Assembly (NCBI GenBank): GCA_026261815.1
Contig: JAMPIT010000856.1
Location: forward strand, 9,718,001-9,782,000
From: Monarcha castaneiventris obscurior
Lineage: Eukaryota > Chordata > Aves > Passeriformes > Monarchidae
Length of the DNA stretch: 64,000 nucleotides
Direction of reading: 5' to 3'
Below, piece after piece: positions 35,301-50,565 of the stretch. A program made the position numbers and the translations under genes. Positions within the stretch are counted from its first letter, which is position 1. Each line of letters opens with the position of its first letter. The notes under the pieces were generated by a model that was not told the DNA's origin, did no database searches, and saw only the letters and a list, made by a program, of their open reading frames with translations.

Positions 35301-36180
35301 CTTGGGGTTAGGTTTTTGGGGTGGATTTTCCCCCAGTCTATAATAACACCCTGGGGTGTTGCTGACAGCAGTGAGCTGAGGGAGAGGCAAATACCCGAGG
35401 AAATGTGCTGCTGGGGATCCTCCCACTCTGCCATGCTTTAAAGGATGCTTTAAAGGGCAGTATATGCAAGCCCTCCCAAACCCTGGGATGTCCCAGGTTA
35501 TGTCCTGTCTGTGAAAGGACAGTGGCACCTTGTGGGGAAGGGTGAAGTGGATCAGCATCAGTTGTTTTGTGGTGTGTTAACCAGGCCTGCAGCCCTCTGG
35601 CCAAAACCCTGTCCCCATGGGCTGGGGGGCAGAGGGAGGGACCCCAGGGACTCATCCCTGCACCCTGTGGGGCCCCATCGACCCCTCCCCGGCTCCCGGC
35701 TGACTCAGCCATACGGGATTCCCACAGTTTCCGTCAGATGCTGCCTGGAGTAAATGGGGAAGAGGTTTCACAAGCCCTAGTAATTAATGCTAATTACAGA
35801 GCAGCAACATGGGAAACATTTCTTCCCCAGGTGTCCTTCCAAAAATGGTTTTGTGCAGGTGTGGCACCATCCTTCACTTGTCATTAGCGCTGCTCCGCCT
35901 GGGAGAAGGTGAAACCTTCGAAGGCTGGGACTGTGGGAACAGCGTGACGGGGGATGGTCCCCACAGCCCCGCGGGCGCCCGGCCCGGCTGCGGCTGCTGG
36001 CAGCTGGGTTTGGCTGGAGGGCAGGGCTCATGTAACCCTGGGTCAAGGCAATCCATGGGGAAAAAATACCCTCCGACCTCCTCGAGCAGCATGACTCCTC
36101 CTGGCAGCTGCTGGCAGAAAAATAAAACCATGGAGAAGGGGCTTGGAGTCTTTTTTTTTTTTTTTTTTTGTGTGTGGCTT
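32350..36180. other. Intergenic DNA
   Basis: No protein gene is recognised. A short repeated motif around 'gggacacgctgctgcaa' lies at about 34256-34375, and an A/GA-rich tract at 35216-35252. An AT-rich TAATTAATGCTAATTAC island at about 35775-35800 is a candidate regulatory element. Confidence 0.55.
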
Positions 36181-36186
36181 GATTCT

Positions 36187-36274
36187 GCTGCCTGCATTGG
36201 AGGGACAATGACACCCTCCTAGGACCAAGGGCTGCCTGCATTGGAGGGACAATGACACCCTCCTAGGACCAAGG
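36187..36274. repeat. Perfect 44-bp tandem duplication
   Basis: Two copies of a 44-base unit beginning 'gctgcctgcattggaggg' lie head to tail (36187-36230 and 36231-36274) with no mismatch seen. Identity points to a recent duplication or an assembly artefact. Confidence 0.95.
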
Positions 36275-36279
36275 GCTCA

Positions 36280-39200
36280 TGCTGAGAGGGGTTGAGCTTC
36301 TCTGAGGCTGGAAAAAGTTAGGCTGAAGGGGTTTAAAACCCCTTTTCATCTTTGCTGTTCTTCTCCTCACTGAGCTGCTCATGCTCAGCCCCCCCAGGTG
36401 TGAAGTATTATAAATAAAGCAGGGTGAAGGTGGGCTGGGAGACCTGAGCTGCAGAGCCAGCTGGGATGAGCTAGGGAAAGCCTCCTCTGCCCCAGAACAT
36501 GCTGAGCATCTGCAGTGCTTGGGCTGTAGGAAATCGACTTCTCTTTATCTGGAAGAAGAAAAGAAGGAGATGCAACTGGGCAAGGTGTGGAGAAAGGGAC
36601 CACTTTGTCCTCCATGGCCACTGGCAGAAATCCTGGGCTGGACTGCCAGCAGCAGACATGGGGTAGAGGTGAGGAAACCCTTTCCATGCAGACTGTGGGG
36701 TGTCCATCCCTGCACCCTGATTTTATGTGATTTTTATGCAAGATTAAGCAGTGGGAAAGCAACTTGGAAGTGATGCAGTGATGCCAAGTGGTGGTGGTAG
36801 CATCACCTTTAATGCTGATAATCAACCACCCTGGATGGTTGCAGTGATGGGCAACTCTGCTGGTGTCCCAGAGCTCCATTTTGTTGTTTAAAATTGGTCT
36901 TTGACTTACAGGATTTACTTCTCCACCCAAGGGTGGTTGTGTCCTATTTGACTTAAGGCTTGGGGCTTTTGGAGCAGAGGGAGATTAAGAGGCTGGTCTT
37001 TTCATGTTTGGTGAAGAAGCATATCCCATGCTGGAAACATATTTATTTAGGAGTGGAAAAAATGTTAGAAGACTTGGAAAAAGCTCACCGAAGGGGAAAT
37101 CAGACGGGATTAAATCCACCCAGAGCCAGTTTCCAGGCCATTTCTATGCTTCTCCCCGTCCAGGGGCTGTAGGTGCTGCAACTCCCTGTCCCCTGGCCAG
37201 CCAGGGTGGGGACCTTGTGACAGAGTGGGGCTGGCAGGCTAAGCCTCATTCCCACTGGGCTGGCGAGCTGGGAAACCGGTCCTGGCACAGGAGAAAGCCA
37301 CCTCCTCCGCAGGCTCAATGGGAGCTGTGACTGTCTGTGGGGTTTTTAAATAATCGTGACTTTGCTGAGCTGATTCCTTTTTGATGTGTGCAGACTTCTC
37401 CCTCTGACTCTCCCTTTGCAGTTTTCCCTTGCAGCGAGGGGAGTTGCCGTGCATATCCCAAAGGATGGGGCTTCTCCCACTGCTCCGTCCTCGCTCCTGT
37501 CGGAAGGTGGGGAGGAAAAGGGCCACGCCAATCCCAGTGCTCCTGTGTACGAGCCAATTCCCCCAAGGATGGTTGCTTTAATGAGATGTCACAGCTAATG
37601 AGTCTGCTGGCAGAGTGCTCATGGAGAAACGTGCTGGGAAATGGTAACGCAGCAAGTCTCAGTGCTGGGATCGTGCAGCTTTCCAGGCTCTGTCCCATCC
37701 CAGAGATGGGAATCCACAGCACCAGCTGGGTGAAGGACCTTGTGCTCCACACCAGCATTAGCCAGGAGCAGCTGGCTGACAGCCCTCTGCCTGCTCACTA
37801 TCAGGATGTGATTGAGCCAAGTGAAAGGAAAAAATTCATCCCAAAAAAGTGGGGTGGCCAACAAACCAGCCAAAGCAAATACTGGGAGCTCCCAATATAC
37901 CAGGCACAAGTGCAGGGTTCATTAAGTGGGACTGGTGATTTATGGGAAGAAATTCATGCTACTTGTGGGCTCCTGCACTGTGAGACCCCCCCTTCCCTAC
38001 AACCCAACAAAGAACATCAGCCTTGCTGGAGGCTTCAGGCTGCCAGCAGATCCGAGGCTCTCCTTTGCAGCAGCTGGGCCTGAGGAGCACCTCAGAATTC
38101 CCCTGATGAGTGAGCATCCAAGTTCCCTCTACCCCAGTACATGGAGTCTGGGGGAGCTCAGAAATGTTCTCACTGCTGAGCACGGAGAGTTCTCTTGGAA
38201 GCAATTTATGCCCTGGAATCTGCTGGGAGTTAACACACAAAAGTAACAATGGGAGGTTGGGGAGGGGGCTTCTGTCCCTCATTGTTCCTTGAGCTGATGC
38301 ACAAGGGAGGGGAAATACAGAGAGCTTTTCTCCCCCTGTGCCTGTCCCAGGAGCAGGGATGCAGGATGAGCAGAGTGCTGGATGATCCAGGGCACCCATC
38401 CCATAGGAGGGCACAGGGCAGAGGAGGGAAGAGATAATTTCTAAGGTATATTCCTGCTGAACTTCGGTTTACAAGGCGATGGAGGGGGGCGGAGTGCCTC
38501 AGCTGCTTTCTGGTTTCCGGTTTCTGCTGCCTCTTGCTCCAGCTGGTTACCGCAGACAGGGCCAGGTTTTGCCATTTAAGGCTGATTTCCCCAGGCTGGG
38601 CTGTGCCGAGAGCTGCCTGGGACGGTCCCTCGGCCACTCGGTGTTAATTAAAATGTGTGCCCAGAGAGACGTGGGTGCTCTGGGTGAGGAGGGGAAACCC
38701 TCATCATCTCACTCTCCCTTTGTCCCATGTCTTTTCCTGATCTCCACGGCAGAGGAGAGAGCCCAGGGAAGGGGTCTGGGTTCATCTGTGGAGCAATGTG
38801 CTCGGTGTCGGATGGGCAGGACAAAACCTTTCCTGGTCTCAGAGGCTGCAGGTTCCAAGCAGAAGGCTCTGGTCCCATGGGGCTGGATAAGACCCCCTGT
38901 TCATTGATCCAGCCCTGAGTGAGGAACCTGAGCTGAGCAATGCCAGGGTGGAGCTGGGACACCCTTTGCTCTGCCAGGCTATGCTGGGCCTGGAGCTGCC
39001 CCACATTCTGGGCTTCCTCATTCCTGTCACTGCAGCTGGTTGCTTTTTCTTCCTCTTGCTTGTCCCCATCTGCCCCAAGCTCTTGCAAAACATGAACAAG
39101 AGTTCCCACAGAATGAGATGTGCTGTACAGCCGTCTCACAGCCTTGGGTAGTGATCTGGGAACAAAAAGGGCTCCTGCAAAGCCCCATAGGAAAATCACT

Positions 39201-42200
39201 CCCTGTTTACTCTGCATGCTGATTTGCCTCTTCTTTGGGCTGAGAAACCGTAAAAACAGTGGCCGCTCTTTGTGTCCGTCTGAGCCCCACCAGGGCCCTG
39301 GTGGCCTCTGTGCCCACTTGGCTTCCTCTGCTGCTCTGTGCTCCAGCAATGGAGGAGCTCTGGAAGCCACCTCTGCAACCCCACACTGCTCTGGCTCTGG
39401 CATGGGGAAGGGAAGAGAGCAAGAATGTGAAAATCTTTAACCTATTTATCGTGAAAGGCTGGAGGAGGGAGAGGTGTGTTCATACCCCACCCTGCTCATG
39501 CCAGCAAAGGGTGCTTTGGGGACAGCTGGGCTAGGGAGTCCCCAGGGCTGTGCCATTGCTCCAGTAAGTGCCACCTGCAGGTGCTCGAGGTTCTAATGGC
39601 ACTCAAGTGCATTTTTCAAATATTCTCAGAGCTGATAACACCTCTGACACCCCAGAGGGGCTCAGTGCCTACCCAGGCACACATCACCCGCATGGGACAG
39701 CAGAGCGGGCGCCCCAGGGTGGCACAGGGACCAGAGAGAGCAGAGCTCTGCAGTCCTCCTCAGGAGCAGGAGGGAACATGACAACTCACACAGCCACCTG
39801 AGTCCCACCACACTTTCTCCATCCAGCTCTTCACCCCACAGGCCTCCTGTGGTGGAATGAAGATCCATGTGTCCTCACCAGTCCCAGATCAGAGCTGGTG
39901 AGGAGAGAGCAGAGGTACCTTAATGAGTCAGGGGAGTGACAGCCAGTGCCTGGCACCCAGGGCTTTGGTTTGCCTTTCTCCTGAGATCTTATCACCTGCC
40001 AGCAGGAATGTGTGAAATGAGTCAAACAAAGCACATGTGGAAATACTGTCTCGAGTGAGGGATGGAAACTTTGGGGGCAGTGGGTTGGGAGAGCAATGAA
40101 ATGCAGGGGGGCTTGGTGCCTCTGCACCTGGGCTTTGTGGTGGTGATTTCCTTCTGTGCCCAGTCTGTGTGCGAGTGGCCTCAGGATGATACCAGAGGGG
40201 TGATATCGTTGCAAACTTGCTGGCTCATTCCTGGGTTTGCTGCAGATCTCAGTGTGAGCTGGACCAGAGGGGCTGGTTGGGAGCAGCATCACCCTGCAGA
40301 AAGCCTGTGCTCTCTCCTTCCCCACTGCCAGCCCATTGTGAGTGGCATCACCCCACTGCTCCCCCAGCCATATGGACCAGAAACAAGCCTGGCACTGGAT
40401 AAAAACCACCTGGCTCTCCTCGCATGCACCTGCTCCCCAAGGTGGGGGGAGAGGAACAGTCACTGGATTTCAGTTCTGGTGGCTCTGTGAAAGGGCTGAG
40501 TGCTGTGTAAGCGCTGAATCACCCCTGAAGGTTTATTTAAACTCGGAGGAGTGGATGGGGCATTGACTAGAGCAGGTCCCACTCCTCCGTCACCCTTTCC
40601 CCGCCTGGGGAGAGCCGCTTGCATCACGGCTCGGCACCGGCTGTGCAAACAGAGCTGGGGGCCAGCCCGGGCAGGGATGGGGCTGGGACAGGGCCCAGAG
40701 CAGTTCCTGGGTGCCTCTGCATCCCTCCTTCTAGGAACAGGCAAACCCCGCCTCGCCCATTTGTTCCCTGAGCATCCCTGCGCCTGCAGGAACAGGAGCT
40801 GGTGCAGCTCTGGGGTCACTGGAGAGGTGGGGATCCCCCCCATCTTTGGGTACACCCACAGCAGTGCCGGCACAATGGCCAGACCCCTGTGACCTGCTGC
40901 TGGAGATAAAGGGGGCTTATGCCCCAAACCAAAATTACCTGCAGAGTCACAAGTGCTTTACATCACCTGGCACAGGCAGGAGAGTCACCCTGACTGAGGG
41001 TGGCCCTGCGTTGGCCAATCCCTGCTCTCCCAATCCCTGCTCTCCCTGCCTGTGTTTCTCACACAGAAAACAAAGGCAGCACTATTCTCACTCTCTTCAA
41101 GGTAGGAGAGGTCATCTCTGCCGAAGGCCTGCAGCCCCTAGACGGAAAGTGCCACTAGCCCAGCAGAGATCAAAGTGAATTTCCTGGCATGCTTGGGTTG
41201 CCCAGGATCTGTTTGATTTCCTAGGTGCAGTACAAGCAGAAAACTCCATCCAGCTGCTCCCCTGCCTCCATCGTCAGAGACCAAGAAAAATCAATTCTCA
41301 AAGTAATTAAGAAGCAGTTGAAAATGCACCGTATGGCTCAGCATAGTGCCATGTAAAACCTGTGGGAGCCTTTTGCCAGGAGAGGTAACTGAACCCCAGG
41401 GAGCAACTTTGAGGGGAAGACCCCCTTGGAGGTGCATCACAACTGAGGGGTCATTCAGTAACATTTGGGTGGCAATGGGGGTGGCGTGAGTGGGGCCAGA
41501 GGGCTGAGACATGCAGAAAAAACCCAGGGAGAATCAGCTTTTTCTCTTCCTCTTCTGTTTTTAGCTGGAGGAAATATCCCCTGAAACTGATGCCAAGCCT
41601 GGCTGGAGGGGAGGGCTGCTCCACCACTCTCTGTCCCTGCAGGGAAGCTCCAGCATAGGGTTTAGCTTACACCTGTCCCATTGCTGTGGAAGAAGCGGGC
41701 TCCAGAGATGCCCAGGCTGCAGGGCTGAGGCTGGGAGCTCGGCCGGTACCGCCTCAGGGTCTGCCTGTGCCGGTGTAATCGTGCTGTGCTGCAGAATGAC
41801 CTTGGGCTGAAAACAATTCCACGCTCGGGCCTCACAGGCTGTTGCTATCAAGGTCAACCAAAACAGCCCTGGCAGCACGTTTAGCTAGTGGGGGAAGGGA
41901 GGGCTTTGCTCTGCTCCGGCCAGGCCAGCGCAGCCCAGGGAGGGTGGCAGGGCACCAGGATGGGGCTGGGCACAGAGTGCCAGCCTGGGCATCGGCTGAT
42001 GGATGCTGACCTGGCTGCCTACAAAGCTGGGGATGAAGCCTTGGCCTCCTGCTGCCTCTATGAGCTGGGGGACCTTGGGGCCAGCATCAGGAACTGGAAA
42101 TGCTGGCACAAGGATCAGCTCAGGGATATGCAATAAAAGGGCTGGGGAAGGCACAGGGGCACGGAGAGACAAGGCTGGGGGCAGCAAGGACAGGCAGGGC

Positions 42201-44160
42201 TGGAGAAATAGGTGGAGAAAAATCACTGCTCAGGGCTTCAACCCCTCCAGCAAAGTCCACTTATCAGGGACAGCAGGCTGTAAACCAGGCACGTGCGCCC
42301 TGCCACCGCTGGGCTACCTGGGCAGGGCTGGGCCCTTTCCAACAGCCTCAGCAAAACCTAGCACAGGTTGTTTGTCTGTGCCTTGAAAATGGAAAATGGT
42401 GAATTTATACGGTTTTCCAGCATGATGCAATGTAATGATTTTCATTCCTTGTGAATGGGAGGGATGCTCAATGCACTGTTAGCCCATCCATGCGGGTGCA
42501 GCAGATCAGGGGAGAACACCCTTGCACATGGAGTCTGTGAAGGGAAAGGTTGTCCTCTCTGCAAAAGGACTGATAGATCAGAGAGAGCTCAAGGATCAAT
42601 ACAAAGGAGTAGAAACCTCAGGGAGGGGTGTATGAGAGTGGAGAATGATGCTTAAAGGGGGAGAGTCGAGCCTGCAGCTTGTCAGGGATGAGCTGGCATC
42701 AGGGATGCAACACAGCGAGCCAGGAAAATGTCAGAGGCTGTTTTGCTTCAGGTTTTGATGCTGACTATGTTCCCATAAAGGGAGAGGTGGGGGCTGCAGT
42801 GAGGCCCCCAAACATCTCCAAAGGGAGCAATGGGCATGGGGTTCCTGCTTAGATTTTGCCTCCTGCAAATTCCTGTTACAGCTAATGCTGCAAGGAGAAA
42901 ATTGAAAGAGGAAGGTGCTGAGATGGTCCCTGTGCCTGTGAAACAGGGGATGTGGTCAGCACCTTTCCTTCTTCCCCTTGGGGAGCGGGAAGGGAAGGGA
43001 AAGGCACTGCTTCAAAAAACCTCCATGATTTTTGTGTGAGGGAGATTCAAAGAGATTGCGGCAGTTTCAGAAGTTTCTACCTCTCTTCTCATTGTCACAA
43101 CAGCAGGAGGGAGAGAAGGGAGGCCGGAGCACATGACAGGGTGAGAGATGGAGGAGCTGGCACTGAAGGGGATGTGCAGAAATCCAAGCCAAAACTCCAA
43201 CTCCAAAAACTGCCAGGAATATTTCCCGCCTTTGACCATCCTCTCCCCAAAAGTGTGGCAGAGGCCATCCCTGCATGGGCAGAGGGCTTGTGCTCTAGGG
43301 AAGGGCTGGGAGAAGTGAGGGGAAAGCAGAGCTCACATGTTGTCCCACAAGTGCAGCCATTCAAGCCTGGCAGTATCAGCTGGTGAAGGGCAGGAGGATC
43401 CTCCCTCGGATAGTTTTGTCCAGAGTCAGTGAGAGCCAAGCACCAAGGACAAGCAGGGAGAGATGAAGCAAAACATGGGAACTTGGGAGCCTGTGATGTC
43501 TGCCCAAAGGTTAACACGACAGCTGGGAAGCTCTTTGCTTGGTTCCCCTTTCTCTCCTCTCGGCTCTTGCAACATCCCAGAAAAGATAGGAAGAGAGCCC
43601 CAGCCACGGCCAGGGAGTCGGCCTGGTCCATCACACAGTGGTGAACCTGGTGACGGGCTGGTGGCTTTGCTGTCAAGGTGTCTTCAGGCTGGGAGGAAGC
43701 GGTGGCACCCAGCCGTGTGCTGGAGGCCACATCCTGCTGTCACACCAAGGCCAGACCTCGCTGCCCCTAAAGCCAGGAGACACGGGGCCGGTGCCGCTGC
43801 CCTCCGGATGCTGGCGGATTGATTGCCTTCTGATTCAGTCCAATAATCAAGAATAATTGCCTGGTAGCTCCCTCCCTGCCTAATGGGCTGTCTCACATTG
43901 TGGCTCCCCAGCCTGGCTCCACCCAACCTGCTCACCGGGATGCAGCGGAGCGCAGCATCCCACCCCTCTCATGCACGCCCCATCCTGCTGCCCAAGACCC
44001 CCGTGAGCCCTGGTGGCCTCCCCACCTGGCCTTGACCTCCTGCTGATGTTCCCCATCCCAAACCCATCACCCCAGTGGTATTGTTGGACTTTTTCCTGCT
44101 TTATCAGCACATTCATGGACCACACTTGCCAGCTGCGAGGGCCATCAGCTCTACCCATGC
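36280..44160. other. Intergenic DNA between FSCN1 and ACTB
   Basis: About 7.9 kb with no recognised coding exon, RNA gene or intact transposon. Short frames are scattered on both strands and none shows a familiar domain. The region is less GC-rich than the gene promoters. Parts near 37330-37600 and 42370-42450 are AT-richer and non-repetitive and may be regulatory. Confidence 0.55.
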
Positions 44161-44164
44161 CTTG

Positions 44165-44290
44165 TGGCTCCCCTTATTTGACGTATAATCTTGTAATTAA
44201 TAATCAGCCTTTTCAAAGTGGAATGCAAACATTAATTAATTCCCCGTGAGGCAGGTAATTACAGCGATGACTCCCATTTTACTGCAAGGG
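44165..44290. promoter_or_regulatory. Candidate conserved element upstream of ACTB
   Basis: An AT-rich island contains TTGTAATTAATAATC, ATTAATTAATTCC and GGTAATTACAGC, several homeodomain core words in 80 bases, with unique sequence around it. It lies about 2 kb before the ACTB promoter. Enhancer function is inferred from composition alone. Confidence 0.35.
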
Positions 44291-44448
44291 AAGCTGCGAT
44301 AGAGAGATCTTGCATGATCCACATCGAGGTGACAGAGGAATGACTGGGCAAAGGCAGCTCCGCTCCAGCATGGCCCTGCAGGAACCCTCAGCTGGGTCCC
44401 CTTCCACTGAGGGCTTCCCATGGGGACTGTCCTGGGGTATCTCTTTAT

Positions 44449-44620
44449 CACTGTGGCCACCTCTAGTGTGGAGGGGATGACATAATCCCAAAGTGGCCTG
44501 GCAGGACATGTCCATCACTGTGGCCATCTCCACATGGTGGGGATGGCCTGGTCCCAAAGTGGCCTGGTAGGACACATCCATCACCGTGGCCACCTCTGTC
44601 CCACGGGATGAGGCATGGCC
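44449..44620. repeat. 66-67 bp tandem repeat, about 2.6 copies
   Basis: 'cactgtggccacctct', 'cactgtggccatctcc' and 'caccgtggccacctct' start units at 44449, 44516 and 44582. 'cccaaagtggcctgg' recurs inside the first two. Confidence 0.88.
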
Positions 44621-45244
44621 CAGAAGAGCCCACAGGTCTCTTATCTCTCTGTACCACCCCCTCCAAAGCACCCGGGCACAGCTGTGGTGCTGAATTTTGG
44701 GGCACCTTCACCAGGACAAGGCGCTCCTGGGGAAGGGGATGCCATCCAAAGGAAAAGGGCTTCCCTTGTATTCCCATCTGTGCCTGCTGTCCCATCGCCT
44801 CCCATCCCCCCAGGTAATTGCAAATCTCCATCTCAACAGGCTTTTGCAGGTTCCTCCTGCTGCTCTCCTCCTTTGTTCATCCCACAGCAGGGAGTAATGA
44901 AGGGGGGGAATAATGCCTGGGTCCCCTTTAGGCAGACCCACACAGGCAGTTTGGGGAGGGAGTCCCAAGCTCATCCTCATCCTCATCGTGATCTCTGCAG
45001 CTCCCTGATGACAAAGAGCTTGCTGGTGTGCCCTCAAGACCTTGACTGCAGGCCTGGCTCTCCTCTCTATGATGCTGGACAAGGGGTATCCCATGGAAAA
45101 CAGGCATTTTGAGCCTTTTTTCCCCCGAGATTTATTTTTTCCCTGTCACCACTGTTTTCAAATGGCTGAGATTACACATCCAAGGTCCCTACGCTGAAGT
45201 CTGTGTGCTTCCAGCCGGCAACAGATTGCGAGTGGCTGCTGCTA

Positions 45245-45295
45245 CTTTACTTACAGGGCTGCTTAATTAACTTGATTAATCAGCCCGCGTTCGCA
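45245..45295. promoter_or_regulatory. Candidate AT-rich regulatory island near ACTB
   Basis: GCTTAATTAACTTGATTAATC occurs about 1 kb before the ACTB CArG box, next to the CpG island. Homeodomain-type words are dense. Function is inferred. Confidence 0.3.
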
Positions 45296-46229
45296 CAACA
45301 CTCCGGAGATGCAAAGCCCTCTGGTTGCTGCTGCCTGCTGCTCCGTGGCCCCTGCTCTCGCCTTTATTCCCGACCAGTGTTGGATGGTCACAGGCAAGAA
45401 GGGAATTGCAGAAAGCAATTCTGGCTGGAGCAGCCACGTCTCCTACTCCAGCAAGGTTTGGATCAGAGGACAGAAACAAATACTGTTCAAATCCGACCAA
45501 ACCATTGCTCCCACGGTGTCCCCTGCCAGCGTGGGGCAGGATGGGCAGGGGGGACCAGGGCTCCCTGCTTGACTCGATGCGTGAGCCAGAGCCAGCGGAG
45601 CATACCCTTCTCCCAGGTGTCGCTGCCACCGTAGACACACGGTCTTTAATGGTGCCCGGTGGCGCCGGCGGCGTTCCCGGTTGCCCGGGCGGGTCCAAGG
45701 GCCGAGGGCCTGGCTGCAGCTGGCAGGAGCCGTGTGGCCGCCGCTTGCTGACATCAGCAATGAACTTGGCCCCGCGTGCCGCTCGTCCCGCTGCCGGCCG
45801 GGGTCACCGGTGCCCGCCCGGCCCAGGGGTGCAGGTGACGGGCGCTCCACGTGCCCCGCGCCGGGCAGCGCCGCAGGCAGGGCAAGCAGCACCCCCGGGC
45901 TCCCGCCCCGCGCTGCCCCCGGGCACCCCCTTCCCTCCCGGGGGGCTGCATCCGCCCGGCTCCCACAGAGACCGGGGGGGCGAACGGGCCGGGACCCCCA
46001 GCAGCGGGGCTTTGTGTGAGGGCTGGGGTGAGGGGGGGGCTGCACGGGGGCACCGGAGCACCGCGAGCCGCGGCGAGCATCAGACAAGAGCCCGGTCCCC
46101 AAAGCGGCGCGGTGACACCGGGGGCCGCGCCCCCCACCCCAATTCCACTCGCTTCCCCCCCACTCAATATTTTCCCCCCTGTCTGGGCGGCGGGGCGGGG
46201 CGAGGCCTGGGGGGCGTGGCCGCGCGGGG

Positions 46230-46299
46230 CCAATGGGAGCGGCGCACTCCGAAAGTTTCCTTTTATGGCGAGGCGGCGGCGGCGGCGGCCCCATATAAA
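46230..46299 (+). promoter_or_regulatory. ACTB: ACTB core promoter: CCAAT, CArG and TATA boxes
   Basis: CCAAT is at 46230-46234, a perfect serum response factor CArG box CCTTTTATGG at 46259-46268, and TATAAA at 46294-46299. Spacing and flanks (TCCGAAAGTTT before the CArG, then a GGC triplet run) match the well-known chicken beta-actin promoter closely. The inferred start is near 46325. The whole lies in a CpG island of about 45.6-47.9 kb. SRF with MRTF couples transcription to actin monomer level in this family. Confidence 0.93.
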
Positions 46300-46324
46300 G
46301 CGCGCGCGGGCGGCGGGCGGGAGC

Positions 46325-46418
46325 CGCCGCGAGCTCTGCCTGCCCTCACCGCGCGCGCGCCCCGCTCCCGCCGCCGCCTTGCGCCTGCCCCGGCTCCGAC
46401 CGCGCCAACTCCCTAAAG
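46325..46418 (+). other. ACTB: ACTB non-coding exon 1
   Basis: About 25-30 bases after TATAAA a GC-rich leader runs to CTCCCTAAAG, followed by the donor GTGAGAGC at 46419. The first exon is non-coding, as in other vertebrate beta-actin genes. The 5' end is estimated from the TATA position. Confidence 0.75.
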
Positions 46419-47342
46419 GTGAGAGCAGCACCGCGGCAACGGGGGATAAGGAAATAATGATATTAATTACGTCAGTAGTAAGGCAGTGTTATTACGAGTA
46501 TCGGTGTGATCGGTGTTGTTGGGACACGGCGCGCCCTTTGTGCGCTGGCGGCGTGGCGGCCCCCGTAGCGCGCTGCCGCGTTTTAAGGGACAGCGACGCA
46601 GGTTGCGGTTTAAGGCTGCTCTGGGGGGTGATGCTTGTGGAAGGGGGGTCGCGCCCCTGCAGCCTGTGTGGTTAATCCGCCCCGTAAGAGGATTGCTGGT
46701 GCGGATGGGGGGAGCGGGCGGCTCGGCTGTTGTGTCCCGGGAGCGGCGGCGCGGACGCGGGGCGCGGGGCTTTGTCTGCTCCGCGGAGCCGCCCGTGTGG
46801 GGTCGGGGCCTGGGGGCGTTGTCCTCGGTGAGGAGGGGTGCGGCCCCCCCACCCCGCACATCCGAATAGTGCTGGTGGCTGCCGCTTGCGAGGAGGGGGC
46901 GGCCCCCCCTACACGGGGCGAGGCTGTGGATCGGAACAATGCGGGGTTGGGGGATGCAGGGGGGACCTCCCGTGTGCCCGGAGCGCAGGTGCAGGCGGGC
47001 TGCCTGCTCCAGCTCCGACTACACTTCCCAGGCTGCCCGTGCGGGGCGGCACATGTGTGGCAGCTGCCGCTGCCCCCCCCCCCTTCGCCACCGGATTACA
47101 CCGGCGCGGCCGGAGCCGCCGAGGTTGAGCCTGGGCGGGCGGCAATTGCATAAGATGCTGGCTCTAATCCCGCCCGTGGTGCCGCCGGTCGATGGGGCAG
47201 AACCCCGGTCACGCTTGACTAGTGGGCTGGGCGTGGTGGCCAGCGCTCGTTCTGCTGTGGTTCCTTGTATAGGCTGGCTGAGGCTTTGGGGGCTGTGCAG
47301 AGGTCGAGTCTTCCTGGCCGTGCCTTGCGCACGGTGGACATG

Positions 47343-47550
47343 GGGCGTGACCCTCTAGGCTGGGCGGACGTGCCGAGCCCCGCTGACTGCCCCATGGCGG
47401 GGCGCTGGGGCGAGCACCGGGCGTGACCGGCGGGGCTGTGCGGAGGTGTTGAGCCCCGCCGGCCGGCTCAAGGTGGGGCACCGGGCGTGACCGGCGGGGC
47501 TGTGCGGAGGCGTCGAGCCCCGCTGGCCGGCACACGGCGGGGCGCTGGGG
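47343..47550. repeat. 64-bp GC-rich tandem repeat in ACTB intron 1
   Basis: Units begin 'gggcgtgacc' at 47343, 47419 and 47483. The last two are 64 bases apart and nearly identical through 'ggcggggctgtgcggagg'. The first is longer (76 bases) and more diverged. Three copies are seen. Confidence 0.9.
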
Positions 47551-47642
47551 TGTGGTGGCCACGCCCGCCCGCTCCGGGGAGTGGCCGCCGCCGTCCCCCC
47601 GACAGCCGGTGGCGGGCGAGGCGCGGCGCGCTCCATCCATTG

Positions 47643-47652
47643 CCTTTTATGG
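47643..47652 (+). promoter_or_regulatory. ACTB: Intronic CArG box of ACTB
   Basis: CCTTTTATGG is identical to the promoter CArG element about 1.4 kb upstream. An intronic SRF site in intron 1 is a known conserved feature of vertebrate beta-actin genes. Confidence 0.85.
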
Positions 47653-47865
47653 TAATAATGCGAGAGGGCGCAGGGACTTCCTTTGTCCCAAATCCGCGCA
47701 GTGCCGAAATCTGGGAGGCGTCGCCCCCTCTAGCGGGCGCCGGGCGAAGCGGAGCGGCGCTGGCAGGAAGGAAATGGGTGGGGAAGGCCTTGGCGGCATT
47801 GCCTGCGCTTCCCGCCATCGCCTTCCCTTCCCGCCTGCCGCCGCGGGACGGGGCTCGGCATGTGA

Positions 47866-50565
<2,700 letters not shown>

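Noticed and set aside
39831..40463. 210-codon minus-strand frame as a novel gene in the FSCN1-ACTB interval
   Set aside because: No recognisable domain, no promoter or poly(A) context, and many overlapping frames of similar length nearby. It fits chance at this composition.
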